This document shows, piece by piece, positions 1-11,095 of a stretch of 64,000 nt of DNA. Origin of the DNA: Tubulanus polymorphus (lineage: Eukaryota > Nemertea > Palaeonemertea > Tubulaniformes > Tubulanidae); contig NC_134030.1 of the NCBI RefSeq assembly GCF_964204645.1, positions 907,855 to 971,854 on the forward strand. The letters are read 5' to 3'. The notes beneath the pieces are model-generated. The model worked only from the letters and a program-made list of their open reading frames with translations, did no database searches and was not told the DNA's origin. How positions within the stretch are numbered: position 1 is the first letter of the stretch; the number at the start of each line of letters is the position of its first letter. Both the position numbers and the translations under genes were made by a program.

Positions 1-384
1 TGTAGGAAATTACTGTGAATTATATCCGAAGAATTCCCAACTGTATTTCATAATTGAAGTCGAAATGTTTTACACCCTGGGACTTTCCGGACTCCCGAGA
101 CTCATTCGAAATGAATAGATTTATGGAGTCTTTATAGTAATTGAACGGGGAATAGTTATTCTAAAGTTGTTGATGTTGATGAATCGTTGTTATTATTATT
201 CAGTTTTAAGACTGTAGAATTAGATCCGTAGCCTCAGCTTCGTAGAATATTGATGAAACGTTTCAATTACAAAAAAGTAATTTACAGAAATAGTTAACGT
301 TGTATTGTATACAAACTGTAAAACATCACTGTCATATTATATATAAGTTTTAATTTATTTAATACATGATTTGATATTTTTCAG

Positions 385-1753
385 TATGGGGTTGGAGTTC
401 GTTATCGGTACTAGTGATCAGTCTTGTCGGGTTGCTAGGCGTCGCTATTGTTCCCGTCATGCGAAAAGTTTTCTACAATCATCTCATACAGTTCTTGGTG
501 GCGCTAGCGGTCGGCTCGTTAGCGGGTGACGCTATGTTACATCTTCTACCTCATGTAAGTATTCATTCGTGGAGCACCGTAACCTCCAAAATACAACTGT
601 GGGGCACCATAACCTCCAAAATATAACTGTGGGGCACGGTAACCTCCAAAATACAACTGTGGGGCACCGTAACCTCCAAAATATAACTGTGGGGCACCGT
701 AACCTCCAAAATACAACTGTGGGGCACCGTAACCTCCAAAATATAACTGTGGGGCACCATTACCTCCAAAATATAAATGTGGAGCACCATAACCTCCAAA
801 ATATAACTGTGGGGCACCGTAACCTCCAAAATATAACTGTGGGGCACCGTAACCTCCAAAATATAACTGTGGGGCACCGTAACCTCCAAAATATAACTGT
901 GGGGCACCGTAACCTCCAAAATATAACTGTGGGGCACCGTAACCTCCAAAATATAACTGTGGGGCACCATTACCTCCAAAATATAAATGTGGAGCACCAT
1001 AACCTCCAAAATATAACTGTGGGGCACCGTAACCTCCAAAATATAACTGTGGGGCACCGTAACCTCCAAAATATAACTGTGGGGCACCATTACCTCCAAA
1101 ATATAAATGTGGAGCACCATAACCTCCAAAATATAACTGTGGGGCACCGTAACCTCCAAAATATAACTGTGGGGCACCGTAACCTCCAAAATATAACTGT
1201 GGGGCACCATTACCTCCAAAATATAAATGTGGAGCACCATAACCTCCAAAATATAACTGTGGGGCACCGTAACCTCCAAAATATAACTGTGGGGCACCGT
1301 AACCTCCAAAATATAACTGTGGGGCACCGTAACCTCCAAAATACATTTGTGGAGCACCATATCCACCAAAACACGACTGTGGTGCACCATATCCACCAAA
1401 TGGAGTGGTAAAACTTTCTTCTAGCAATAGCAATTGCATACTTATTACTTATTTATTTACCAAAAGCCAAATTTCATTTAAACCAGATCTAAACTATTCT
1501 AAATAAAACCGTTCATCAAATCAGTGGTTTGTTTATATATTTCCAGTCTATAGCTGGTGGACATAGTCACGGTGATGACAGTGATCACGGAGATCATAGT
1601 GATCACGGTGATCACAGTCATGGTGAAGAGGATGATCATTTAGCTGGAGTTTGGAAGGGTCTGATCGGTCTCAGCGGTATTTATATATTCTTCCTCGTTG
1701 AGAGAATCATGGCTATTGTTAATAACAGAAAAATTAGACGAAAAAACAAGGTA

Positions 1754-1816
<63 letters not shown>

Positions 1817-4800
1817 GCTGATGGTATTATTATTATAATTCAGTCAGTCCAGAGGCTGAGAGCAATTTTATGAATTAAGTTTCACAGTTCTGGACTCAGT
1901 TTCACAGTTCTTTGAGTTAACCCTTTCAGTGCGGTGTATAAATCGGTGATGGATTTTGCTAGTACACCGCACTGCGATGTATTGATGTAATTAGTAATTA
2001 TCTCTATTGAAAGAGTATATATAGTGAATAGTGAAATACTAGTAACTAACGATACACCGCGCCGCGGTGTAGACGCACTATAGCGCTATTCCCGTTGTTC
2101 AACACACTAGGGTGGAATTTTTAAAAATTTTCAAATCACCTCCAGCACCATAGGGTATTTATTAATCAGCACTGAAAGGATTAAAATATCAGTATAATTT
2201 TACTGAGAAATTTGTCGCGTTTGTGGTGAAAAGCCTTACAAAATTCCAGTTTGATAAAACTGAGAACCTTGTGTGTAACATGTAAAGCCTCACAATACTC
2301 CCGATATCTAACAACAGAATCATTTAATAACGTTGCTAGTCGTAAAACTACTCCGACGATATTTAAAACTCTGTTAACCGTATAAAGTTTCTCGCCGTAA
2401 TTTCATGTCTTTCGTTTCGTTTTTTCCGTAGCAACATCGGAAGAAATTCCGCACGCCGAACACGCGGAGTAACGTGATCGGCGATCGACTGTGTAATCAT
2501 AGCGTTCTTTATAAATCATGTGAGGACGTTGTGTTAGTCATGCATAATAACAAAGGTAAGTCCTACGATAAGTTATTTGATAAGTCTCTGAAATGGTAGC
2601 GAGCGGATGATATTAATACGCGATATGGATGAGAAGTGCATGCGATGAAACGGGCGCTGTATCGCGGTGTTTTTTAGTTCCTAGCAGCGGTGCTAGGTGG
2701 CGCTCGTACGCATGAACGGTTTAAAAGTGCATGAGATTCAGTCCCCTTGAACCGATCAGCATGAGCGGTCCAGTTTTATAGAAAATAAGTTTAACTTTAA
2801 GCTAAAACTGTTTCGTGAAACTGGACCTGGGCCCAGTTTCACAAAAAAGTTTAAGCCTAAAACGGTTAAGTTTGAATTGTTGTCCTCATTGAAAACATGA
2901 AGTAACCAATGAAAAATTACACCAAAAATTTGAGTTTAACTCTTTTGTGAAACTGGGCCCAGTGCCCGGTACCGCAGTTGTGAGTTAGAATGAGTTTTAT
3001 CTCTCAGTAACTGTGGAATCGGGTCCTGGTTGTCAATTAATTCATTGAACCTATAGAAACAAGATGAAAAACTTCCGAAAAAAAGATGTTGATTTGCATG
3101 AAATGTTGCTTTAGGCAAATATTAATTGTTGTAAAAGTAAATTATCACTTTGCCCCCTCCCCCAGACAGCCCCCCCCCCCGATGCCGGTTTATGAGAGAG
3201 GGTTATGAGACGTAGTATTTATAATATCTATTGTCTAGTAACAGCAGAATTAGACGGAGCTGGTTCATCATTTACCGGATCAACAACCGACCGCGACGAT
3301 CAACGATTAATTTCATCTGAAGATTATTGTGAGTGAGACGTTCGATCAAAATCTGTCTACAATATATCTCTACAATATAATATCTACAATAGCGGCACAC
3401 AGTGGATCAGATCAAAATATGAGAGAGATAGAGACTTATCTGTATGAGGGAGAGGTATCTCTGAGCTATCAATAAATTCCATACAGACTCAGTTTCTGAG
3501 ACACCAACAATCTCAATCTAAACAATTATTCCTGTTTCGTACGTTTCATGTGGAATCCTTCCACCCATCTTCACAGCTTATTTGAATAAACTGGTGGAAC
3601 ACACGTGGAAGGATTCCACGTGGAACTTTGAGAAATAAACAGCGACAGTTGTTAAGATTGAGATTGTGCATTTCTCTAAATGATAGGTATCTGATACCTT
3701 TGATACTACATGTATCTGATACTTTTGATATAACATGTATCTGTATATCACTCTACAAACAGCTCTCATATTTTGTATCAGTTTCACACAGCTACTAATC
3801 AGCACTGCTTATACCTGTCAGGGGGGTTTAAGGGGGAGGTGTTCCGTTTCTCTGGGGAGGGAGGGAGGGAGGGAGGGAGGGAGGGAGGGAGGGAGGGAGG
3901 GAGGGAGGGAGGGAGGGAGGGAGGGAGGGAGGGAGGGAGGGAGGGAGGGAGGGAGGGAGGGAGGGAGGGAGGGAGGTAGGGAGGGTTAGGGTGGGGACAA
4001 GGAGGTAGACAGTGTCCCGCCCTGGTATGTAATTACTGCTAACAGTAAGCTGCTGAGAGCTGTGGTAACCACTCAGGTAGAGATTCAGCAGGTGTTCTCT
4101 TAATCCCCCCTCCCTCTCCACTCTCCACTCCCCTCTCCACTCCCCTCCACTCTGCTGCATGTGTGGTCTGTATTGTTAATAGTTCTGTCAGTCGGATGCC
4201 ATTGTTTGAAATATATGTTAGTTAACCGTTTAGTGCTCGCAATGATTTTAACTAATTTCTAATCAACACAAACTAATGATTAATAATCTCATACTGAAAT
4301 TATGATTGAATACAATAGATTCCGCTCAAGTCAGACCTTTTGGGACGGTAAAAATGTGTCATTATTCTCTGAGGGTGACAGTATCCTAGTTACCTATAGC
4401 CTAGGTGATTGTATCCTAAGCGACTGTATCCTAGGTAACGGTATCCTAGGTGACATTTTATATTCCGATTGTTGAATGTATGTTGGTTTTTGATTTCAGC
4501 GTTGAAAGGGTTAGCCAGCGGTGTCGGAGGTCACGGGTCGAACAGGGTTCACTGCGCTAATGGTGACCTGGATGAAGCGAGTCAGATGACTCAATTTACC
4601 GATGACGTGATAGACTCAGAGGCAACAACGCCCAAACATCACGGGCACGGGCACGGGCATAGTCATGGTGAAGTACCTACTACAATATCAGCAGTAGCGT
4701 GGATGGTTATATTAGGAGATGGTTTACACAATTTCAGCGATGGTTTAGCTATAGGTTTGTATTCTATATTTCTATTGCTTTTCAATGAGGACAACAATTA

Positions 4801-7464
4801 CAACTTAAATGATTTTAAAATCTGCCCATCTGTCTGTCCTTCTGTCTGTCAGACTTTCCATCTGTCTGTTTGTCTATCTGTCTGTTTGTCTATCTGTCTG
4901 TTTGTCTATCTGTCTGTCTGTCCATCTGTCTGTCTGTCTATCTGTCCGTAGTGACAGTTCTAGCACCAGACCAGTATAATACTGTCTGTCTGGCTGTCTG
5001 CCTGTGTGTCTGTGGTGCCCCAAAATATCTCCTTTATTTTCAAACATCAGTTTATTTATATTCTACACCCTGATGTTTTATGAATGAATGAATGAATGTT
5101 TAAGTCATTCAACTTATAAACACCTATAGCATATGATTTGAATACAGTCAGTGATCAGTTCACTCAAGTGTCAATAATACACTTGGGCCCACCCACTACA
5201 TACAGGTCACCTGACCTAGTATAAGGGTTTTGATTGGCTGTGATGTCATTGCTTGCTGGACCTTGGGTTATGAATATGTATAAACCCACTGGTCACCTGA
5301 CCTAGGGTTAGGGTTAGTAGTGGTGACTGGTGTCCAGGTCACATGACCTAGGGTTAGGGTTTGATTGGCTGTGTGATGTTGTGATGTCACCGTGAGATGT
5401 CAGCTGACCTAGGGTTAGGGTTTGATTGGCTGTGTGATGTTGTGAGGTGTCAGCTCATAGCTGTGAAACAAAAGTTGTCTGCAATTATAGATTTCTGTAA
5501 ATCGTTGAGCAAATGAAACTGGTAAACATTGGGTGAAACTGTAGAGTATATATTTAGATTGCTGATGAGGAGTTTGTATATATGTTTTCTGTAGATTGTA
5601 GTTAAATGGAAGTTCAATCAGGGAATCCATGCACATAGAATCCTTACCAAACTTCTGTAGATTGTAGTTAAATGGAGGTTCAATCAAGGAATCCATACAC
5701 AGAGAATCCTTACCAAACTTAACTAAACTCACATTTATTGCGCTAGCGGTGCCTCATATACCCTCCATATATTCTAAAATGCTTTACTCTCACACCTATT
5801 GATAAGTCTTCATATTCTATTATTCATACTCTTAATATTTGTTTATTTTGTTTCTGTGGGCTTATTATGTGCATATTTCTTCTGTGGATAGCTTTTTTTT
5901 GATACATTATAATACCTGATGAGACTGAAGTGCTCTTTGACTCTGGCGAAATCAACAGTGCTGTACAAGTTGTAGAAATATATTATTTTCAGGGATGAAT
6001 TTTGTTATATTGATGGCTTGAATGAAAGGATTTATTTGTTTTTTGTTTTAATAGGAGCAGCGTTTGCTAACGGTATTACCGGTGGACTCAGTACGTCTAT
6101 AGCAGTATTCTGTCATGAGCTTCCACACGAATTAGGTTCGTATACATCCCCTCCTCGCCTCCTCGCAACCCCCTGAGTTCACACGGGCTGCTGTTGTCCG
6201 TCTAGAAAACTACCTGACGTTGATAAAATACTCTTAACCGCTGTCAAAAGTTACTGCTATGTTAAAAGAACTACTTCATATTGCGAAGTAGAATTTTCAC
6301 ATTATCTAATCATACAGCGGATAAAGCACTTAATTATTTTCTGTTCAGCCACTCAAACTGAAACCTGTAATTCTCATGCGCGGACTATGTTATATATAAT
6401 TTCAGGTGATTTCGCTGTTTTATTGAACGCCGGAATGTCCGTAAAACAAGCTCTCGTTTATAACATTGTGTCTTCCGTATTGTGTTTCATCGGTATGATA
6501 ATAGGTGTCTCCATCGGTAACATCAGCACCGCTAGTTTGTGGATATTCGCGCTGGCTGGTGGAATGTTTTTATACATCGCGCTCGTTGATATGGTAAGCA
6601 CGATTACTGATGCTTCGAGTATTAGTTATCATTTCTAAAATATCCCATAACTTACCGGATAATAATGATAGAATAGAAAAGTTAGTTCAGCAGTTCTAGG
6701 TTATAATACATGTTTGTAACTACCGCACCAATGGAATGAACTACAGTACAAGTTCTTTATAAAACCAGCGCTGTTTGGACAAGTTTAAACAATGGTATTC
6801 TCCATTGAATTTGATTGGGGGTAAACCTGTTGTCTGAAATATGTCTACATTAAGAGTGAGGGGTGGCATTAAAAAGGATGTTATAATGAACTTTGACTGT
6901 AATTCTACCTTTAAAAGACAAACATAACTTATAACTGATTAGGACTCTCTCTCTCTCTCTTTCTCCTGTCCTCCTTTCTCTCCCATATCCTCTCTTTAAT
7001 CCTTCCTCTTCCCCTTCCTCTCTCATCTCTCTTCTTCCCCTCTCTTCTCGCCTCTCTCCCATATCCTCTCTAATCCTTCCTCATCCCCTTCCTCTCTCCC
7101 CTCTCTCCTCGCCTCTTTCTACTATCCTCTCTATCCCCCTTCCTCTCCTTTCCTCTAATCCTCTCCCTTTCTCCCTCTCTCCTCTCTCTCATAACTAATG
7201 AGTAGGATTCAGTTCCATAATTGAACTTTGAATAAATTTGAACTGTCACAGCGCTGTTAGTCTACAGGTTTTATACGGTAACTTTAACCATGTGTGTTTG
7301 TTTATTACTATTTACAGCTTCCAGAAATGGCTGCGGCGAGTGAGCACGAACAGCACGCGGTGGCGTTTCTCGTTTTACAGAATTTCGGAATATTTATAGG
7401 AGTAGGAATTATGTTATTGATAGCGATCTACGAAGACGATATTCGAGTGAATTTTGAATTATGA
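385..7464 (+). CDS. SLC39A6/10-like: LIV-1 subfamily zinc transporter, ZIP6/ZIP10-like, copy 1 (3' part; 5' exons before the window)
   Basis: Exons by splice signal and phase: 385-554, 1547-1750, 2432-2555, 3248-3328, 4500-4754, 6055-6135, 6406-6593, 7318-7464 (TGA). They join in one frame to give 415 residues. The family moves Zn2+ (and other divalent metals) into the cytosol. Exon 1 holds two membrane helices ending in [10 protein letters not shown]; exon 2 is a His/Asp-rich loop ([18 protein letters not shown]) plus the next helix; exon 5 has an [10 protein letters not shown] cluster and the helix with [10 protein letters not shown]; exon 6 has the signature CHELPHELG, whose His and Glu residues bind metal; exon 7 continues [11 protein letters not shown]; exon 8 is the last helix, ending IRVNFEL. 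The signal peptide and long ectodomain must lie upstream. Compared with copy 2 it has an extra exon (3248-3328) and an extra intron (4755-6054). Family assignment is firm; orthology to ZIP6 versus ZIP10 is not resolved. Confidence 0.92.
569..1395. repeat. 30-bp minisatellite in the first visible intron of zinc transporter copy 1
   Basis: About 28 head-to-tail copies of a 30-bp unit (core ACCTCCAAAATATAACTGTG) start 14 bases after the splice donor at 555. A variant pair (ACCATTACC, then AAATGTGGAGCACCAT) recurs at regular intervals, giving a higher-order pattern. Because 30 is a multiple of three, several frames are open throughout. On the minus strand one frame reads [10 protein letters not shown] repeatedly (see findings). 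Confidence 0.95.
1754..1816. repeat. (ATT)n microsatellite directly after a splice donor
   Basis: About 20 ATT triplets begin four bases into the intron whose donor is at 1751. Confidence 0.95.
1918..2184. mobile_element. piggyBac-like MITE, copy A (TTAA-flanked, TACACCGC palindromes)
   Basis: The element starts TTAACCCTTTCAGTGC and ends GCACTGAAAGGATTAA, so it has inverted termini beginning CC and TTAA on both sides, as in piggyBac-type transposons. Inside are palindromic motifs such as ACACCGCGCCGCGGTGT. There is no coding capacity. It lies in an intron of zinc transporter copy 1. Confidence 0.7.
2768..2963. mobile_element. Two adjacent short inverted-repeat elements (GGGCCCAGTTTCAC type)
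   Basis: A 60-bp hairpin (GGTCCAGTTT to GAAACTGGACC, 2768-2827) is followed by a 135-bp element whose ends are TGGGCCCAGTTTCACAAAA and TTTTGTGAAACTGGGCCCA. Both look like non-autonomous DNA elements without coding capacity. Looser relatives are at 31012-31182 and 49655-49756. Confidence 0.55.
3248..3328 (+). CDS. Extra exon of zinc transporter copy 1, absent from copy 2
   Basis: The exon lies between AACAGCAG and GTGAGT and reads [14 protein letters not shown] then [13 protein letters not shown] in the phase required by both neighbours (phase 1 in, phase 1 out). It lengthens the cytosolic loop between helices 3 and 4 by 27 residues. In copy 2 the flanking exons join directly. The sequence is low in repeats and has balanced codon use. 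No homology is recognised. Confidence 0.7.
3853..3977. repeat. (GGGA)n microsatellite, about 30 units
   Basis: A nearly perfect run of GGGA tetranucleotides, purine-rich on the plus strand, lies in an intron of zinc transporter copy 1. Confidence 0.95.
4829..4955. repeat. (TCTG/TCTA)n imperfect tetranucleotide repeat
   Basis: The run mixes CTGT and CTAT tetranucleotides inside the intron (4755-6054) that is present only in copy 1. Confidence 0.9.
5196..5455. repeat. Repeats with GGTCACATGACC and TTTGATTGGCTGTG
   Basis: Three or four imperfect copies of a 60-100 bp unit contain GACCTAGGGTTAGGGTTTG and ATTGGCTGTGATGT. A related block is at 27365-27545, so this is a dispersed repeat and not only a local one. 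Confidence 0.75.
6949..7195. repeat. CT-rich low-complexity tract in the last intron of zinc transporter copy 1
   Basis: Nearly pure pyrimidine with TCTCTC and CCTTCCTC motifs, about 120 bases before the final exon. Confidence 0.85.
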
Positions 7465-8127
7465 TAGTTTCAACTACGACTTCAACCAGGATCAAAACTA
7501 TTCTCACATAAAAAAGAACAAATAATTATAATCATGATCACTGAATTTTTAAAAATGTATGAGTTTTTTTTATTTTGGCCACAAAATTCAATTTGGACGT
7601 GGTTAACTGGTTAACTCCTGGTTAACTTTGTGAAGTGGTTAACTCTTAGGTGTGGTTAATTGGGTCAGTGCGTGATTAATTCAGGTGGTTAACTGGTCAA
7701 TGCGTGTTTAACACTTGAGGTGGTGTGAACTCCTGTCTTATAATGTGGCCTTTATATCCTTACATATTCATACATTTACTGAACTACAAAAACAATGTAT
7801 AAAAACAACAGTAGATATATATTTTATATACGATATAACATTATCCTCATCAATCAATACTTAGATCAATACTCCACCTGACATGTGTTACATGTACCTG
7901 TAACATGTACATTCTTGTGTATATGTATCTCTATATAATATCTCTCCTGAAGCAAGTAAGGAAGTTGTTGGTTGTGATATTAGCATTTACTGAGATCTAA
8001 CATCATTTAAATCCCGGTTCCTTTTCTATTTTTAAGTTATTTCTCGTTCGATTCGAGTTTTATTTGTAATTAACTGATTTTTCGGCTGGTGTCGAATTAA
8101 TTCCCGCTTGATTTTTTTTTTGTATTA

Positions 8128-8273
8128 CAGGGCCGATCTAAACACTTGTCCGATTGCCCAGGTCAAGTATATTATCGTAAGGGCAAGTAGGTTATTATTA
8201 TCACTTGTCCCCCGGGCTATTGCAATCTAATGTCGCCCGGGCAAGTGGCTCTTATTCCTTAGATCAGACCCTG
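8128..8273. mobile_element. hAT-like MITE
   Basis: The ends CAGGGCCGATCTAA and TTAGATCAGACCCTG are imperfect inverted repeats that start CAGGG, as in many hAT elements. Inside is a palindromic GCCCGGGCAAGTGG region. A clean 8-bp target duplication is not visible, so the superfamily is tentative. Confidence 0.5.
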
Positions 8274-8529
8274 TGTTATGTTCAAAAAGGGTAAAAATAT
8301 TACGTTCAAACTATTAAAGTGATGATTTTCTCATTGACAAGATCCGAATGGCGACTTTCATATATCAGACTGAATTGGAAATACAAATTTGGACTGAAAG
8401 ATTTGAGTCAACTTCAGTAGTCTTATCCAAATGATGACTTTAACAAGTTTGACTATAATAATGGCTTATTAGTTTAATTCCAGGAGATGAAATCTAAATG
8501 CGTGTGTCAAAATTACTCCATAATGCTGA

Positions 8530-8696
8530 GGGATCATTGATTTATTACGTACGCATTAAGGGAGGGGGAGGGGTCAGTGCAATTGTGTACTGTTACACTT
8601 AATTTATATGAAAAAATGGCCGATTTTGCGTACAGAGGGGGTGGGGGGGTTGAAAAATTTGAAATTTTATGCGTACGTAATAAATGAATGATTCCT
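8530..8696. mobile_element. MITE of the GGGATCATT family, copy A
   Basis: The ends are GGGATCATTGATTTATTACG and CGTAATAAATGAATGATTCC, near-perfect inverted repeats with GTACGCA/TGCGTAC inside. The second copy is at 60697-60826 and shares the internal GGGTCAGTGCAATTGTGTAC. There is no coding capacity. Confidence 0.75.
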
Positions 8697-9755
8697 TTGA
8701 TTTGGAGAGGGAGGGGGAAGAAAGGTTGGCAATCGGTATGAATTTAGGCTAAAAAGAAATGATACCTTGTTTCCGCTAATCGGTCGGGTCGTTTTGTAAA
8801 CTGCAATAACATTTGTAATCAGTTCATTTTCTATATCTGCGGGATCTGTTGTTGTTAGCTTGTTGATTAATTATTTAAGTAATGTACAGGATAGATAGGC
8901 GGCCGCGGTCGGGTCAACTTTTAAACTCAGCAGAAACGAGAAACAAGTTATCAATTTTTTTTAGAGTATGTATCTGTATGGCCCCTGAATATTATAGATC
9001 TGAAGCTTCATTTATCTTTTATTCCTTCATTTATGTTTGTGTATAATATGCTGTAGTGGCATTTAAAATCTCAAACCCGATAGATCGTTAAACATTCCTA
9101 GTCCAGGAGTTGCTGCCATCTGGTGGTAAATTATGGAACTACCGAACCCCGTATCTCAAATCAACTATGAAACTATTTAATGAATAATTATTATTCGAAA
9201 CGATATTTGTTTTTTGAGCTTTTGTTTGTTTGTTTGTTTGTTGTTTTTTTTAAATATTTTTTGTACAGAACTGTTTACAACTAAAAACTGAAAACATTGG
9301 CAAGCTGTATAACTGTATAAGGTACATTTAAAACGCTTCCCGGGTCCGTGTAGGATGTTCGCTCAGCTCACACTAAACGTTCCCTGTTGGTTTGAAATAT
9401 TCAAATGTGTTTGAAATATCAAATGATCAAACATATTTTACCGGTACTTATAAAAATATATAGAAATAGATAGAAACTACGGACGTGTTTACACCGAGTG
9501 ATGATGATTATATCAGGATTTATAAAAGTGATTTTCTCAGGAACAATACCACCATCTTTCTTAAGTGTCTTGAGACAGAGCAGTTCAGTAGGGAGCGCTC
9601 TAAAGGGTAGGGGTAGGGTTTGTATCCTATCGGTGTAAACTGTACAAATGATTACCTCAGTCCACCACTTGGTCGTTATCAAACTTTGTCAGTTTCCACT
9701 CTACACAAAAATAATTTTGTGTTTTCAAAATGCGAAATGTCAGTGGATGAAATCC

Positions 9756-10176
9756 CCTCCTACTCTCAAACTCTTGAGATCTGATCCCCTCAGACTCCTG
9801 AGATCTGGAACCGGTCCCCCTCAGACTTCTGAGATCTGGAACCGGTTCCCCTCAAACTCTTGAGATCTGATCCCCTCAGACTCCTGAGATCTGGAACCGG
9901 TTCCCCTCAAATTCTTGAGATCTGATCCCCTCAGACTCCTGAGATCTGGAACCGGCCCCCCTCAGACCCCTGAGATCCGATCCCATCAGACTCGTGAGAT
10001 CACGACCCCTGGACCTCCTCGGACTCCTGAGATCTGGAACCGGTTCCCCTCAAACTCTTGAGATCTGATCCCCCTCAGACTCCTGAGATCTGGAACCGGC
10101 CCCCTCAGACTACTGAGATCCGATCCCATCAGACTCGTGAGATCACGACCCCTGGACCTCCTCGGACTCGTGAGAT
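9756..10176. repeat. Minisatellite with CTCCTGAGATCTGGAACCGG units
   Basis: Imperfect copies of a unit of about 25-30 bp, arranged in longer blocks, alternate ACTCTTGAGATCTGATCCCC and ACTCCTGAGATCTGGAACCG. Confidence 0.9.
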
Positions 10177-10630
10177 TTATAAGGCTTGAACCTCCGTTTT
10201 TCTCGAGTGAGTTATTGATTGTGATATTGTATCTGTGAAATATTGTTTTAAATTTCGCCGGAAAAAAAAAACAAAGTTCAGATTTTGACGGAAAAATTAC
10301 GCGATTTTTGTTTCGCGCATTTTATCAACAAGTCGTAATCATTAATCGGATTCGATTGGAAAATTTTGAGAAAAGTTTTAACGATTGAATTATTTTTATC
10401 AGATTCGATTCCAAGTTCCGGTGTTGATGTAAATACTTACAAAACTCGTAGTAGAGATGATAATCAGGGGATTTCTTTTTATTATAATTAATCAATAAAT
10501 ACTTAATTCAAACTAATTGAATAATCAATATTATTGATATTGTGATAATTATTATTGTAAGTAAGAGCTGTACATGTGTAGAAGTAGTATTGTAATGCGT
10601 TGTATGTGATGACTGTAACTTGTCTCAGTT

Positions 10631-10690
10631 AATTATTATTATTATTAATATTATTATTATTAATATTATTATTATTAATATTATTATTAA
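10631..10690. repeat. AT-rich (ATT)n/(AATATT)n repeat
   Basis: ATTATTATTAATATT units are repeated about four times. Confidence 0.85.
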
Positions 10691-11095
10691 GTATCATACA
10701 GTGATATATTATATGATATTCTGGAGGAATAAAACAAGATTTTCATAAACGTAGATATAAAGAAATAAGTGCATTTTGTTCTCTTTCCTTCTCGGTGCTG
10801 CTGTTGCAGATAGGACTCGGGCTAAATGGATCGCACTCTTTTCCCGAAATCTTCACCAAAAATCGCCTCATTGTTGGTTGAAACCTGATGGTGTTAAAAC
10901 GAGAAAGAAATCCCACAATAAATTCAGCCAAAAATGAAAAGTTCTTTAGTAAAATGATTATATTCCAAGCAACGTTTCGGCTAAATGCTATTATTAGCCA
11001 TTATCAGGCGTACTGATTGACTTATACCAACCTTCCCATTTCTGACTCATTAAACAAAAGCTGCAGACAGGTTACTCATGGTTCCTAGGTCTAGA

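Noticed and set aside
569-1411. Plus-strand frame with repeated [10 protein letters not shown] peptides
   Set aside because: It is the complement of the same 30-bp array; unlike the GGYGAPQ frame, its end copies do not keep the peptide.
5300-5420. TTAGGG-like strings suggesting interstitial telomere repeats
   Set aside because: Only two adjacent GGTTAGGGTT units occur, as part of a longer dispersed repeat containing CCTAGGGTTAGGG.
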